NCBI GenBank assembly: GCA_964414595.1
Contig: CAYPXJ010000002.1
Coordinates: forward strand, 28,257-92,256
Direction of reading: 5' to 3'
DNA from: CAYPXJ01 sp964414595
GTDB taxonomy: Bacteria; Pseudomonadota; Alphaproteobacteria; Rickettsiales; CAIJLX01
DNA length: 64,000 nt
The notes under the pieces: model-generated
What the model was told of the DNA's origin: nothing
Databases searched by the model: none
What the model saw: the letters and a program-made list of their open reading frames with translations, nothing else
Position numbers and translations under genes: made by a program
Shown here: positions 1 through 8,665 of the stretch, piece after piece
How the letters are laid out: every line of letters starts with the position of its first letter
Position numbering within the stretch: position 1 is the first letter of the stretch

Positions 1-841
1 AAATAAAGTTAATTACAATAACAATTAATACCGCATATAACCCGTATCGAAGCATCGCCGGGCTATGGATATAACTCACAATACGTTTGCGGAATAAAAA
101 TCCTATGACCGCCGGAATAGCGATCATCAAAATATGATATAGGGATCCGAATGACATAACTAGCAGCGGCTCATCCAGATACCGTTGCTTATATCGCGCT
201 ACGTTATCGGCATACATCGATACTTCAAAACTCAAATACATCGTGAGAAGAAAAATCAAGGCCCCAAAAACAACCTTGTATCGCAATGGAATATTGAGTT
301 TGGTTACAAGAAAAATATTGTTGATGAGCGCACTGGTATGAAACATTGCGGCAATCAGAATATAGGCACAACGCGTTAAAAGGCTGTAGCGCTCCCAACG
401 CGAAAACAGCAACAAAATGATTCCCGCCGCCATTGCCTGCCGTACTCCTGACATACCCATTACAATAATAAAGTACGGTGCGGCTGCTAATACGGCGATC
501 CAAGGATTTGCCGTACGCCTGGCAAAACTAAATACCCCAACCATCATAATGATGGCACCTACTACGTTACTTAGATACACCTCGAAGCCTAATTTTTCTG
601 AAATCCAAAACAGCAGATAGGAGAGAGGTTCTGCTTGCAGGATAATGTCGCCAAAATCCTGGTTACTTATGCTTGAATGGATGTAGACATAGGGTTGCCA
701 GTCGGGTCCTACTTCAAAGCGAAAACCTACAAAAACGACAAAAAGAAAAAAGGTAAGAAGCCATAGCAATAGCGACACTTTGCGCGTATTCACTAGCGCA
801 AATGTTGAAGGAACTAGTAAAAGTAAAAAGTAAGGTATCAC
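1..841 (-). CDS. EpsG/Wzy-like polysaccharide polymerase (partial, runs off left edge)
   Basis: About 280 codons of an integral membrane protein are visible; the C-terminus lies beyond position 1. It opens with GTG at 841, two codons after an in-frame TAA, with no clear Shine-Dalgarno. The reading shows successive hydrophobic segments, an 'RFEVGPDWQPY' motif near residue 45 and 'GMSGVRQAMA' near residue 130, both typical of the EpsG family of O-antigen/exopolysaccharide polymerases. The expected role is joining undecaprenyl-linked repeat units in the periplasm. It diverges from asnB across 91 bp. A different minus-strand frame (225-503) is open here but has no protein-like character. The family call rests on motif pattern. 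Confidence 0.72.
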   Translation of the reverse strand, partial: MIPYFLLLLVPSTFALVNTRKVSLLLWLLTFFLFVVFVGFRFEVGPDWQPYVYIHSSISNQDFGDIILQAEPLSYLLFWISEKLGFEVYLSNVVGAIIMMVGVFSFARRTANPWIAVLAAAPYFIIVMGMSGVRQAMAAGIILLLFSRWERYSLLTRCAYILIAAMFHTSALINNIFLVTKLNIPLRYKVVFGALIFLLTMYLSFEVSMYADNVARYKQRYLDEPLLVMSFGSLYHILMIAIPAVIGFLFRKRIVSYIHSPAMLRYGLYAVLIVIVINFI

Positions 842-932
842 GCGTTAGTTGTAGTTTTTATTGTATTCATGTAAAGCTCTTGAGGTTACGATAGTGTAAT
901 TCGTTTTTACAAAAAAAACAGGAACAAAATCG

Positions 933-2828
933 ATGTGCGGAGTTGCTGGGCTGTTATCGTGGTCATCCCGATTAAGTGCGGCAGACCTACAAGCAACAGC
1001 CGCACACATGGCTGATGCCCTTATTACTCGCGGGCCAGATGGCAGTGGCGTATGGGTCGATGCATCAAGCGGTATCGCACTTGCGCACCGCCGATTGTCG
1101 ATCATCGATTTGTCACCCCAAGGTCAGCAACCGATGGCTTCCTCGAATGGCCGTTATGTCATAAGTTTCAATGGCGAGATTTATAATTTTGAAGAATTGC
1201 GCGCGCAACTCCATGAAACCTGGCGCGGACACTCCGATACCGAGGTGTTGCTTGCTTGCGTTGCGGCGTGGGGGGTAGAAAAAACCTTACTTAAACTGAA
1301 TGGCATGTTTGCTTTCGCTTTATGGGATAAAGAAGAGCGAACCTTAACGCTCGCACGCGACCGCATGGGGGAAAAACCGCTCTATTACGGTTGGGTAGGC
1401 GATCAATGTGTATTCGCTTCTGAACTCAAGGCTTTTCAGGGTTTGAGCAACTGGCCGCCTGAGATTAACCGTGACGCCTTGCATCTATTGATGCGCTACA
1501 ATTATATCCCTGCACCCTATTCAATTTATACTAACATTTATAAACTCAGGCCGGGCTATTACTTGCGTATCAAAGCCGGGCAAATGAGCGCGGAACAAAC
1601 TCCTTATTGGTCGTTTGAGACCATGGTGGAAAGAAGCACGCGCTATCGTTATGTCGGTGGCAAAAAAGAAGCCATCGACCAGCTCGAGAATTTGCTAAAA
1701 TATGCAGTGAAGCAGCGCATGGTGGCGGATGTGCCTCTAGGCGCATTTCTCTCGGGGGGGGTTGATTCTTCCACGCTGGTTTCGCTGATGCAGGCGCAAT
1801 CGGCGCGCCCTGTAAAAACTTTTACTATTGGCTTTCACGAACCAAAATTCGATGAATCACCTTTTGCCAAAGCCGTGGCTAAACATTTAGGAACCGAGCA
1901 TACGGAAATTTACCTTTCTGCCGCGGATACGGAAAATATCATTCCACTACTACCGAACATTTACGACGAACCATTTGCTGATTCTTCGCAAATCCCAACT
2001 TATTTAGTATCGCGATTTGCCCGCCAGCACGTAACTGTGGCTCTTACAGGGGACGGAGGCGATGAGATATTCGGAGGTTATAACCGCTATATCAGCGGCG
2101 TCCGAATATGGAATGCCGTTTCTGTTTTGCCTTTAGGTTTACGCAAAAAATTAGCGGATATGCTATTGGCAACGCGTTCCTCATTTCTATTTCGTTTGGC
2201 GCCAGGGGAAACCTTTAAACGCAGACTTTACAAAGATTATGAAAAAATCACAGCCACTTCGCCCGAAGATTTTTATCATAGCATGTGCTCTCTCAATCCT
2301 CATCCCAGTAGAGTGGTCAATGGCGCGCAAGAGCCAGCTTACCAAAAAAGCGGTATGCATCTTGGCCTCGATTTTTCTGAGTGGATGATGCTTCAGGATG
2401 CGATCACCTATTTTCCAGGTGATATTCTTACCAAAGTGGATCGCGCTTCTATGTCCGTGGGTTTGGAAACACGCACTCCCTTTACCGATCCGGAGGTAAT
2501 GGCTTTTGCCTGGCAGTTACCGCTGAACATGAAAATCCATCAAGGTAAGGGTAAGTGGTTATTACGTCAGCTACTCTATCGCTATGTGCCGCAAAACTTG
2601 ATCGAACGGCCAAAAGCCGGCTTCTCTGCGCCTCTAGGTGATTGGTTAAGAGGTTCATTAAAAAGATGGGCGGCCGACCTTCTTTCGACCGATACACTCA
2701 AAAGGCAAGGCTACTTTAACCCTGCGACGGTCGAAAAAATCTGGCAAATACACCAATCCAATCGCCGCGATATGGAACATCAGCTATGGAGTATTCTTAT
2801 GTTTCAATCCTGGTTAAATAAGGCCTGA
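933..2828 (+). CDS. asnB: Asparagine synthase (glutamine-hydrolysing), surface-polysaccharide type
   Basis: A 631-residue class II glutamine amidotransferase. Met-Cys at the N-terminus gives the Cys2 nucleophile after Met removal. The glutaminase domain spans about residues 1-200, and the synthetase domain follows with the ATP PP-loop 'SGGVDSS' near residue 275. Glutamine-derived ammonia is passed to an adenylated carboxylate. In polysaccharide clusters such homologues often amidate uronic acids rather than supply asparagine, and that is the likely role here (inference from context). The PP-loop glycines are encoded by an uninterrupted G8 run (1754-1761). The 3' end overlaps the convergent glycosyltransferase by 25 bp. 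Confidence 0.93.
   Translation: MCGVAGLLSWSSRLSAADLQATAAHMADALITRGPDGSGVWVDASSGIALAHRRLSIIDLSPQGQQPMASSNGRYVISFNGEIYNFEELRAQLHETWRGHSDTEVLLACVAAWGVEKTLLKLNGMFAFALWDKEERTLTLARDRMGEKPLYYGWVGDQCVFASELKAFQGLSNWPPEINRDALHLLMRYNYIPAPYSIYTNIYKLRPGYYLRIKAGQMSAEQTPYWSFETMVERSTRYRYVGGKKEAIDQLENLLKYAVKQRMVADVPLGAFLSGGVDSSTLVSLMQAQSARPVKTFTIGFHEPKFDESPFAKAVAKHLGTEHTEIYLSAADTENIIPLLPNIYDEPFADSSQIPTYLVSRFARQHVTVALTGDGGDEIFGGYNRYISGVRIWNAVSVLPLGLRKKLADMLLATRSSFLFRLAPGETFKRRLYKDYEKITATSPEDFYHSMCSLNPHPSRVVNGAQEPAYQKSGMHLGLDFSEWMMLQDAITYFPGDILTKVDRASMSVGLETRTPFTDPEVMAFAWQLPLNMKIHQGKGKWLLRQLLYRYVPQNLIERPKAGFSAPLGDWLRGSLKRWAADLLSTDTLKRQGYFNPATVEKIWQIHQSNRRDMEHQLWSILMFQSWLNKA
1754..1761 (+). repeat. G8 homopolymer inside asnB
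   Basis: Eight consecutive G encode the Gly-Gly of the PP-loop (codons TCG GGG GGG GTT). Loss or gain of one G would truncate the protein just after the loop starts. Confidence 0.9.
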
Positions 2829-3874
2829 ACCATGTGTGCCACCCGTGGGCCCTGTACTTTAATAGAGTAGAATTTTTCAACCCGAGTGCGGCCTGCCTCG
2901 CCCATTCTTTTTCGTAACCCTGCATCTGCAAGCAGCCGCTCGATAGCCTGCTGCCACTCCTCCGGAGTTGTAGCCAAATAGCCATTAACGCCATGCTCCA
3001 CAATTTCGCGGTTCATTCCCACAGGTGAAGCTATCACCGGAATGCCGCATGCCATGTATTGAATTAGTTTGAAACCGCATTTGCCTCTTGCCCAAGGTTC
3101 GTCAGGCAGTGGCATCACACCTATATCCATTTGCTGCAAATCTGCTATCTCCCGTACTTCTGACCATTCGCGAAATTCAAAAGGTGCTGCTTGCTTCACT
3201 GTAGACCCGGCCCCCACCACGAGGACCGACATTTGGTCTGCTTTCACAAATCGTGAAAAAACGTCCGCGAGTGGCGCGCCGTATTTCCATGTAGATGGCG
3301 AACCTATCCAGCCAAGAACCGGTATAGCCGTTGTAGGTTTTTCCCTTGCCGGAACATAGCATGTCGTATCCACTGTCGTCGGAACAATTTCCGTATGGTG
3401 ACAATAGCGGCTAACATAATCTTGCAGGTATGAATTGCCACAAATGACCAAATCGCTACGGCGTAATAATGGCGCAAGCTTATTACCTAACACGTTGCGG
3501 ATGAGCGGATTTTTGTGGTGATCATACTGATGGAAAATTGCATCGTCTAAATCAACAATTACTGGTTTATTACAATAAGAAACCAGTGTCTCAAAAATTC
3601 CCGGCAGATACGGAAAGCACTCATATTGTACCCAGATAAAGTCGTAATTTCTGCTGCGAATTAAATCGATGAGTCTTTTTCCATACGAAGAAAAAACGCT
3701 AAAAAAACTCTTTTTTCCCGTTGCAAATAAAGTCTCTAGCTGCCGGTCGTCAAGTAGAGGGCAAAATTCCAGCGTGATGGAAAGTGGTTCTAAATACTTC
3801 ACCATCTGCACAAAGCGGTAACGCGTGCTTGCTGCGCGCGATCCGTATTTCAAAAGAACAAGCCCTCGTTTCAT
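2804..3874 (-). CDS. Glycosyltransferase, group 1 (GT4-like)
   Basis: A 356-residue protein with a Rossmann-type start ('MKRGLVLLKYGSRAASTRYRF') and a C-terminal donor-binding domain with 'GWIGSPSTWKY', 'KCGFKLIQYMACGIPVIASPVGMNREIV', and 'GYLATTPEEW', all characteristic of GT-B retaining transferases of family GT4. It would transfer an unknown activated sugar to the lipid-linked repeat unit at the cytoplasmic face. It is the only gene of the central block on the minus strand, convergent with asnB and divergent from wzx across 127 bp. Sugar specificity cannot be read from the sequence. Confidence 0.82.
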   Translation of the reverse strand: MKRGLVLLKYGSRAASTRYRFVQMVKYLEPLSITLEFCPLLDDRQLETLFATGKKSFFSVFSSYGKRLIDLIRSRNYDFIWVQYECFPYLPGIFETLVSYCNKPVIVDLDDAIFHQYDHHKNPLIRNVLGNKLAPLLRRSDLVICGNSYLQDYVSRYCHHTEIVPTTVDTTCYVPAREKPTTAIPVLGWIGSPSTWKYGAPLADVFSRFVKADQMSVLVVGAGSTVKQAAPFEFREWSEVREIADLQQMDIGVMPLPDEPWARGKCGFKLIQYMACGIPVIASPVGMNREIVEHGVNGYLATTPEEWQQAIERLLADAGLRKRMGEAGRTRVEKFYSIKVQGPRVAHMVQALFNQD

Positions 3875-4001
3875 GGTTTATATACCTTTATGAAATAGCG
3901 TCTTTCTCAGCATAAATAGGACTATGTAGACAAAAAGTTTTTAAAATTCTTGGCCTTAAAATGTGGCCATTTTAATATGGTTTCTATGCGACTCGAATTA
4001 A

Positions 4002-5327
4002 ATGATCTCAATGACTATAGCGAAGTTTTGTTTTATTCTGCAAGACATGTTCAAACCTTCAAAATATTTAGCGGACAATCTTAAATCACTTGGGGGGGGT
4101 GGTGCACAATTTTTGATTGTTTTATTTTCTACCCCCGTGATGACACGCCTCTACGATCCGTCAGCCTACGCGACTTTTGGTCTTATCAATTCTTCTGCTA
4201 CTGTATTCGTGAGCATTGGCATGCTCTCCTTGCCTTACGCTTACCCGACCGTACAGCGATCGGCAGATCGTGCACGACTTATGCAGTGTATGCTGTGGAT
4301 GTTAGTTGGTCTAACTCTACTATCTGTAATGGTTGCGTTAATAATAAGAATCACCGACATGAGGCATGTGGGTATGGATATTTCGGAAACCGCCTTATTG
4401 TTTTTTCCTTTGCTCGTTCTAACAGGCGCTGCACGACAGATTATGTTGATGGTAGCCGTTGAGCGCGCCCATTTTAACAGCACCTCATTGGGGCAAATCA
4501 TTGAGCCTATTTGCTCGCGCGGTGGCGCGATTGCGCTTGGCTCTGTCGCAGGCGGGCACCCGGCATTTGTGTTAGCTTCGATGGTATTTGGTTATGTAGT
4601 AACCACGGTTTCCGTAGGCTTATTAGTTGTTGATAAGGGAATGCGCCACTGGATTGCCACCATACATTCCCGCAAGCAATTTTTTTCAACTCTTCGACGC
4701 TATAAAAATTTTATCTTCTACTCAACGCCTACACAGCAATTATTTCCTCTGACTACTCTTGGTGTACAAATGATGGTTGCCCTATTTTTTTCAAGCGAGC
4801 AGACCGGTCATTTTATTTTAGCCAGTTCTATCCTTACTTTGCCCGTCACACTGATTGCTTTGACCACCGCACCTGTGGTGTATCGGCGTCTTATTGAAAT
4901 AGAGCGCAAGACTCCTGAAAAACTCCTAGAACATATCGTGATGTTATCCGTTTTGTATCTCATTGGGGGTATAGGTCTGGTTACGCCTATATTTTTGTTT
5001 GGTGAATCTATTTTTACTTTTATTTTTGGGGCCAACTGGACGGAGGCGGGTGCTATAGCTGAGATCTTAAGTGTGGCCTATTTTTTTGCGTTTGCCGCTG
5101 TAGGTCTACAATCAATTTTCCGGATCATACGGCATCAGGGCACCGAACTTATGTTAGAAATTGTGAGCTGCTCTATTATCGGGCTTGTGGCTGTCTTATG
5201 CTTTGTTACTATGAATTTTTACCAGGCCTTGTTATGCCTCTCTTGCGCTTGGCTTTTGCGTAACTTAATATTGTTGTCCAGCGGCTTGCTGTTGACGCGT
5301 CGATACATAAAAAATCTCACTGCATAG
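4002..5327 (+). CDS. Wzx-type oligosaccharide flippase (MATE/MOP superfamily)
   Basis: 441 residues with about 12 hydrophobic helices spread over the whole length and the N-terminal 'GGGGAQFLIVLFSTPVMTRLYDPSAYATFGL' signature of polysaccharide-export flippases (here broken for length: GGGGAQF then PVMTRLYDPS). It moves undecaprenyl-linked repeat units across the inner membrane, feeding a Wzy-type polymerase such as the one at 1-841. Neither candidate start (4002 or the in-frame ATG at 4047) has a strong ribosome-binding site; 4047 gives a start closer to the family. A G8 run (4092-4099) encodes the glycine cluster. The next gene starts 2 bp after the stop. Confidence 0.85.
   Translation: MISMTIAKFCFILQDMFKPSKYLADNLKSLGGGGAQFLIVLFSTPVMTRLYDPSAYATFGLINSSATVFVSIGMLSLPYAYPTVQRSADRARLMQCMLWMLVGLTLLSVMVALIIRITDMRHVGMDISETALLFFPLLVLTGAARQIMLMVAVERAHFNSTSLGQIIEPICSRGGAIALGSVAGGHPAFVLASMVFGYVVTTVSVGLLVVDKGMRHWIATIHSRKQFFSTLRRYKNFIFYSTPTQQLFPLTTLGVQMMVALFFSSEQTGHFILASSILTLPVTLIALTTAPVVYRRLIEIERKTPEKLLEHIVMLSVLYLIGGIGLVTPIFLFGESIFTFIFGANWTEAGAIAEILSVAYFFAFAAVGLQSIFRIIRHQGTELMLEIVSCSIIGLVAVLCFVTMNFYQALLCLSCAWLLRNLILLSSGLLLTRRYIKNLTA
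4092..4099 (+). repeat. G8 homopolymer inside the flippase gene
   Basis: Eight consecutive G near the 5' end of the wzx-like gene, within the codons for Leu-Gly-Gly-Gly-Gly-Ala. Indels here would abolish the flippase almost from its start. Confidence 0.9.
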
Positions 5328-5329
5328 AT

Positions 5330-6559
5330 ATGAACCAAAAGCCTTATGTACTTTTAATAGCACCCCATGCACCTCCTAGAAATGGTGCAGAAGCTATTCA
5401 AGTACGGCGCATTCTCAAAGAGTTAGATATACAGGCCACAGGACGCCTCATTACTGTAGCGCCGGAGGCAGCTTCATGGGTACATCACGATGCGTCTCTC
5501 GAGCTAAAGCTCAACCATTTCGATACACAAAGTCTTAGGCTTCCTTTCCATCGCCTGACTAGCCGTGTGTTTATGTCACAGCGATTCAGACTTTTTCATA
5601 TGCCTGATTCGCTATGCTGGATCCAGTTGCAAGCAGGGACAGTAATCAAACAGCTTACTAAAAAACCTGATATTTTATACTCCAGATCTTTCCCTCTCAG
5701 TGCAGCATTATTGGCGCGAGGGCTTAAAAAGCAGTTATCTATTCCTTGGATTATGCACTTAAGCGATCCCTGGGCCGATAGTCCCTTTACATTGCCAGAT
5801 CGGCGGCATGCAAAACTAGAAGCCGCGTGCTTTGAGCAAGCAAACCTTATTACGTTAACTGCACAAGGTCAGGCAGATTTTTACAAAAACAAATATCCTC
5901 AATTCGCAAACAAAATAATCGTTTTACCTAACGTAATGCCTGATGTTGAGGAATCAGGTAAATGGGTGCAACACCTACTTGCAGCAGATGACCGCTTACA
6001 TATTGTTTTCGCAGGTAGCCTTTATGGTAGCCGTTCACCCAAACCTTTATTAGATGCGCTCGATATTATTCGCCAGTCGCAACCTGAGTTACTAAAAAAA
6101 CTTCGCATTGATTTTTATGGAAAAACGCAGGATCACATACTTAAGCTATTGCAAAGCAGCCCGGATATTCGCTATCGCGGTGCCGTTTCTTATGCCGAGG
6201 CATGCGCAGTACAATACGCCTCCGATATCGCCCTAACCATCGAAGCGGATAGTGAACATCCCTTAATCAAAGCAACCTTACTATCTAAAGTGACGGATTG
6301 CTTTGCCCTGGGAAAACCAATGCTGTCTATTACACCGGAAGGCAGTGAAACGGAGCGGATTTGCAAGAGTGGTTATGGTTGGTCTGCGGCGCCTTCAAAC
6401 CCACAGGAAATTGCAAAACTTCTTTGTGGCCTGGTAGAAAAACTTCCAGAATTGCGTGCAGCAAAACCAAAGCCAGCTCCTGAATATTATCAGGCTGAGC
6501 GTGTTGTCAGCGGTTTACTTACCCAGATGCAAAAACTTATCGAGGAAAGTAATCGGTGA
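5330..6559 (+). CDS. Glycosyltransferase, GT4-like
   Basis: 409 residues. The N-terminal half has 'LLIAPHAPPRNGAEAIQVRRIL', the usual acceptor-binding opening of GT-B enzymes, then 'WIMHLSDPWADSP'. The C-terminal half has 'HIVFAGSLYGSRSPKPLLDAL' and 'IEADSEHPLIKATLLSKVTDCFALGKPML', which fits the nucleotide-sugar domain. The EX7E-type motif is not clear, so the linkage chemistry is open. It starts 2 bp after the flippase stop and overlaps the following gene through a GTGA junction, so flippase, glycosyltransferase and pyruvyl transferase probably share one transcript. Confidence 0.75.
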   Translation: MNQKPYVLLIAPHAPPRNGAEAIQVRRILKELDIQATGRLITVAPEAASWVHHDASLELKLNHFDTQSLRLPFHRLTSRVFMSQRFRLFHMPDSLCWIQLQAGTVIKQLTKKPDILYSRSFPLSAALLARGLKKQLSIPWIMHLSDPWADSPFTLPDRRHAKLEAACFEQANLITLTAQGQADFYKNKYPQFANKIIVLPNVMPDVEESGKWVQHLLAADDRLHIVFAGSLYGSRSPKPLLDALDIIRQSQPELLKKLRIDFYGKTQDHILKLLQSSPDIRYRGAVSYAEACAVQYASDIALTIEADSEHPLIKATLLSKVTDCFALGKPMLSITPEGSETERICKSGYGWSAAPSNPQEIAKLLCGLVEKLPELRAAKPKPAPEYYQAERVVSGLLTQMQKLIEESNR

Positions 6560-7698
6560 CATCTCCTCGTGTGCTCCTGCTGGGCTATTACGGCAAAGGC
6601 AATTTTGGCGATGATGTCTTGCTCACCGTTACCTACAAACTTTTAAAGCGCGAAATACCTCACGGTGTATTCCATACGATTATTGACGATGAAAAGGGCT
6701 ATGTGACCTCGTTGTTTCAGGACATCACAATTCTAAAATCCGGCTACCATGGGCATTTTGATGTGATCGTGCATGGGGGGGGTGGTGTATTTTTTGATTT
6801 TAAGGCACATGGGGCTGGCACAAAATTGTTAGAGAATGTTTTTGAAATTCTCGGCGCACCAACTTATCTAAAGCTAGAGCGATTCGTGCGTAAAATGACG
6901 CGTAAACGCCGCACCTCGACCACGCATCGTGTTGGGTTAGGTATCGGCGTTGGCCCTTTTTCTCGTGGTTCAATAAGCCTGTGGCGTGATCGCCTGCCTA
7001 TACTTGCTGATTTTGATGCGTTATGGGTACGCGATGCTCAAAGCCTAGATAATCTAAAGCGTTTTGCACCCGTCATGACTTCAGAAATTATTCGTGGTTC
7101 TGATTTAGCTTTTTTAACCGAACATTGGTTACCCGCCTTAGCGCCCAAGCACCGCTCTTTCCGCCCACGTCTGGGAATCATTCTGCGCGATTGGCCTGAA
7201 GAGACTGGGGGCACTCCTTACCCGTTACTTACGTCGATTTTTTCAAAGCTTGCCCAAACTTACGAGGTCACGGGCTTTATTTTTGATCAGCGGCAGGATC
7301 CTAAATTACGATCCTTACTGGCAGCATTCACCACACATATTTGGCAGCCGCATACCATGCGCCTTGAAGATTTTGCCCATCACCTGCACGGGCAGGATGT
7401 ACTGTTGACCAGTCGGGCCCATGGAGCAATCTGCGGCGCCTGCCTTGGCGTTCCCAGCGTCATCGTCAACATCGAACCCAAGCTGGAGCAAGTGCACAAG
7501 ATGTTGCCGAATGCCACCCAGCTTGTCGCCGCCAATCGCACGGATGATTGGGAACAAGCGATTAAGAACGCACTGAACACCTCGAGCGAATCAATCGCTG
7601 CTGATGTCGCCCACAATCGCCAATCTTCCACCGAGGCACTCGCAAAAATACGCCCCTATTTCTTAACCAAAAACGATGTTGGCGATGTGTTTTTATAG
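6556..7698 (+). CDS. Polysaccharide pyruvyl transferase family protein
   Basis: 380 residues starting with GTG in a GTGA overlap with the preceding gene. 'LLLGYYGKGNFGDDVLL' at the N-terminus, 'VHGGGGVFFDFK' near residue 75 and 'TSRAHGAICGACLGVPSVIV' near residue 285 are the family signatures (WcaK/CsaB type). Members transfer a ketal pyruvate from phosphoenolpyruvate to a sugar of a cell-wall or capsular polymer. The Gly-rich motif is encoded by a G8 run (6775-6782). The last 43 bp overlap the convergent gene at 7656-8594. Confidence 0.85.
   Translation: MTSPRVLLLGYYGKGNFGDDVLLTVTYKLLKREIPHGVFHTIIDDEKGYVTSLFQDITILKSGYHGHFDVIVHGGGGVFFDFKAHGAGTKLLENVFEILGAPTYLKLERFVRKMTRKRRTSTTHRVGLGIGVGPFSRGSISLWRDRLPILADFDALWVRDAQSLDNLKRFAPVMTSEIIRGSDLAFLTEHWLPALAPKHRSFRPRLGIILRDWPEETGGTPYPLLTSIFSKLAQTYEVTGFIFDQRQDPKLRSLLAAFTTHIWQPHTMRLEDFAHHLHGQDVLLTSRAHGAICGACLGVPSVIVNIEPKLEQVHKMLPNATQLVAANRTDDWEQAIKNALNTSSESIAADVAHNRQSSTEALAKIRPYFLTKNDVGDVFL
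6775..6782 (+). repeat. G8 homopolymer inside the pyruvyl transferase gene
   Basis: Eight consecutive G within the codons for His-Gly-Gly-Gly-Gly-Val. It is the third G8 run in a 5-kb stretch of this locus. Confidence 0.9.
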
Positions 7699-8594
7699 CC
7701 TGTCAGGTAAAATAAATCCGGCGCTGTAGTATAATAATATTCCTTTTGAAACACATCGCATTGCAGACCCTCTATGTTAGCCTCCGCTTGTCTGCCCCAT
7801 CGCACCCACTCGAACTGGTGCGGTATTTTGTCATAGTGCATCACCATCTGTACGGTAGGAATCGGTGGCCAGTCATCCGAATGAATGGCAAATACTGATA
7901 AATCATCATCTGCAATGATATACGGAATGCCCTTTGTTCTGCACCATTGCAAGCGGTCATAATGCGACACGTGGTCATCCAGCAGCGCCAATATTTTATT
8001 CCCTACAATCGGTTCCTGAAAGCCTTCTATATCATGCTCAAAATAGCGAGCTTTGGGGGATCGATGTTCCACTTTCGAAAGGTTAATATCAAAACAATAG
8101 AGCTTCGTCTGCGGTGTGCTGGCCGCATCCAGAAGTGCGGTGCTAAAACCTCGCCACACGCCTGATTCCACAACGGCATCTGGATTCACCACCTTCGTGA
8201 AACAATAGACAAGCAACCCATTATTATACCCCATTCCACCATGAAGGTTTGAAATTGTGATCTGTTTGAATACTTGGTTATAAGCCGCAATATACTGCTG
8301 AATATCTTGAATAGAAGCCTCAAGGCCCAACGATGATAAAAATTCTTTTATTTTTTCTGCCAACGCTTGATTCCTATCCGCCAAAACCCGTGGATTGAGT
8401 ATCACAGAATGCTGTTCATCTCGTTTAAGATTGCTGGTTTTGGAAATCTGAACTCCCAACAATTTTTCAACCTGTTGCTTGAAAAACTTGATTAACTGGA
8501 TGACACGCGATGAAAAACTCTGGCTGGCTTTACCTTCTTCGAATCGCCAATAACCCGTGGTCGTTCGATACTGCGCCTTGTCATATGTCTTCAT
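7656..8594 (-). CDS. Class I SAM methyltransferase-like protein of the polysaccharide locus
   Basis: 312 residues. The central 'AVVESGVWRGFSTALLDAA' followed by 'LYCFDINLSK' resembles motif I and the acidic loop of a class I SAM-dependent methyltransferase; 'ILALLDDHVSHYDRL' and 'PYIIADDDLS' could supply later strands. The N-terminal 100 residues are charged and unassigned. It may methylate a sugar of the polymer, but substrate and even activity are unproven. It is transcribed against the block, convergent (43 bp overlap) with the pyruvyl transferase and divergent (71 bp) from the next glycosyltransferase. Confidence 0.55.
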   Translation of the reverse strand: MKTYDKAQYRTTTGYWRFEEGKASQSFSSRVIQLIKFFKQQVEKLLGVQISKTSNLKRDEQHSVILNPRVLADRNQALAEKIKEFLSSLGLEASIQDIQQYIAAYNQVFKQITISNLHGGMGYNNGLLVYCFTKVVNPDAVVESGVWRGFSTALLDAASTPQTKLYCFDINLSKVEHRSPKARYFEHDIEGFQEPIVGNKILALLDDHVSHYDRLQWCRTKGIPYIIADDDLSVFAIHSDDWPPIPTVQMVMHYDKIPHQFEWVRWGRQAEANIEGLQCDVFQKEYYYTTAPDLFYLTGYKNTSPTSFLVKK

Positions 8595-8665
8595 AGTTTG
8601 AACTCACCAAGAATAGTGTATGTATAGTTATCAGGGTGACTATATAGCCTGAGAACAAAAAATCT

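Noticed and set aside
225..503. 92-codon minus-strand frame at the left edge
   Set aside because: A neighbouring minus frame encodes the EpsG-like protein through the whole region with clear motifs.
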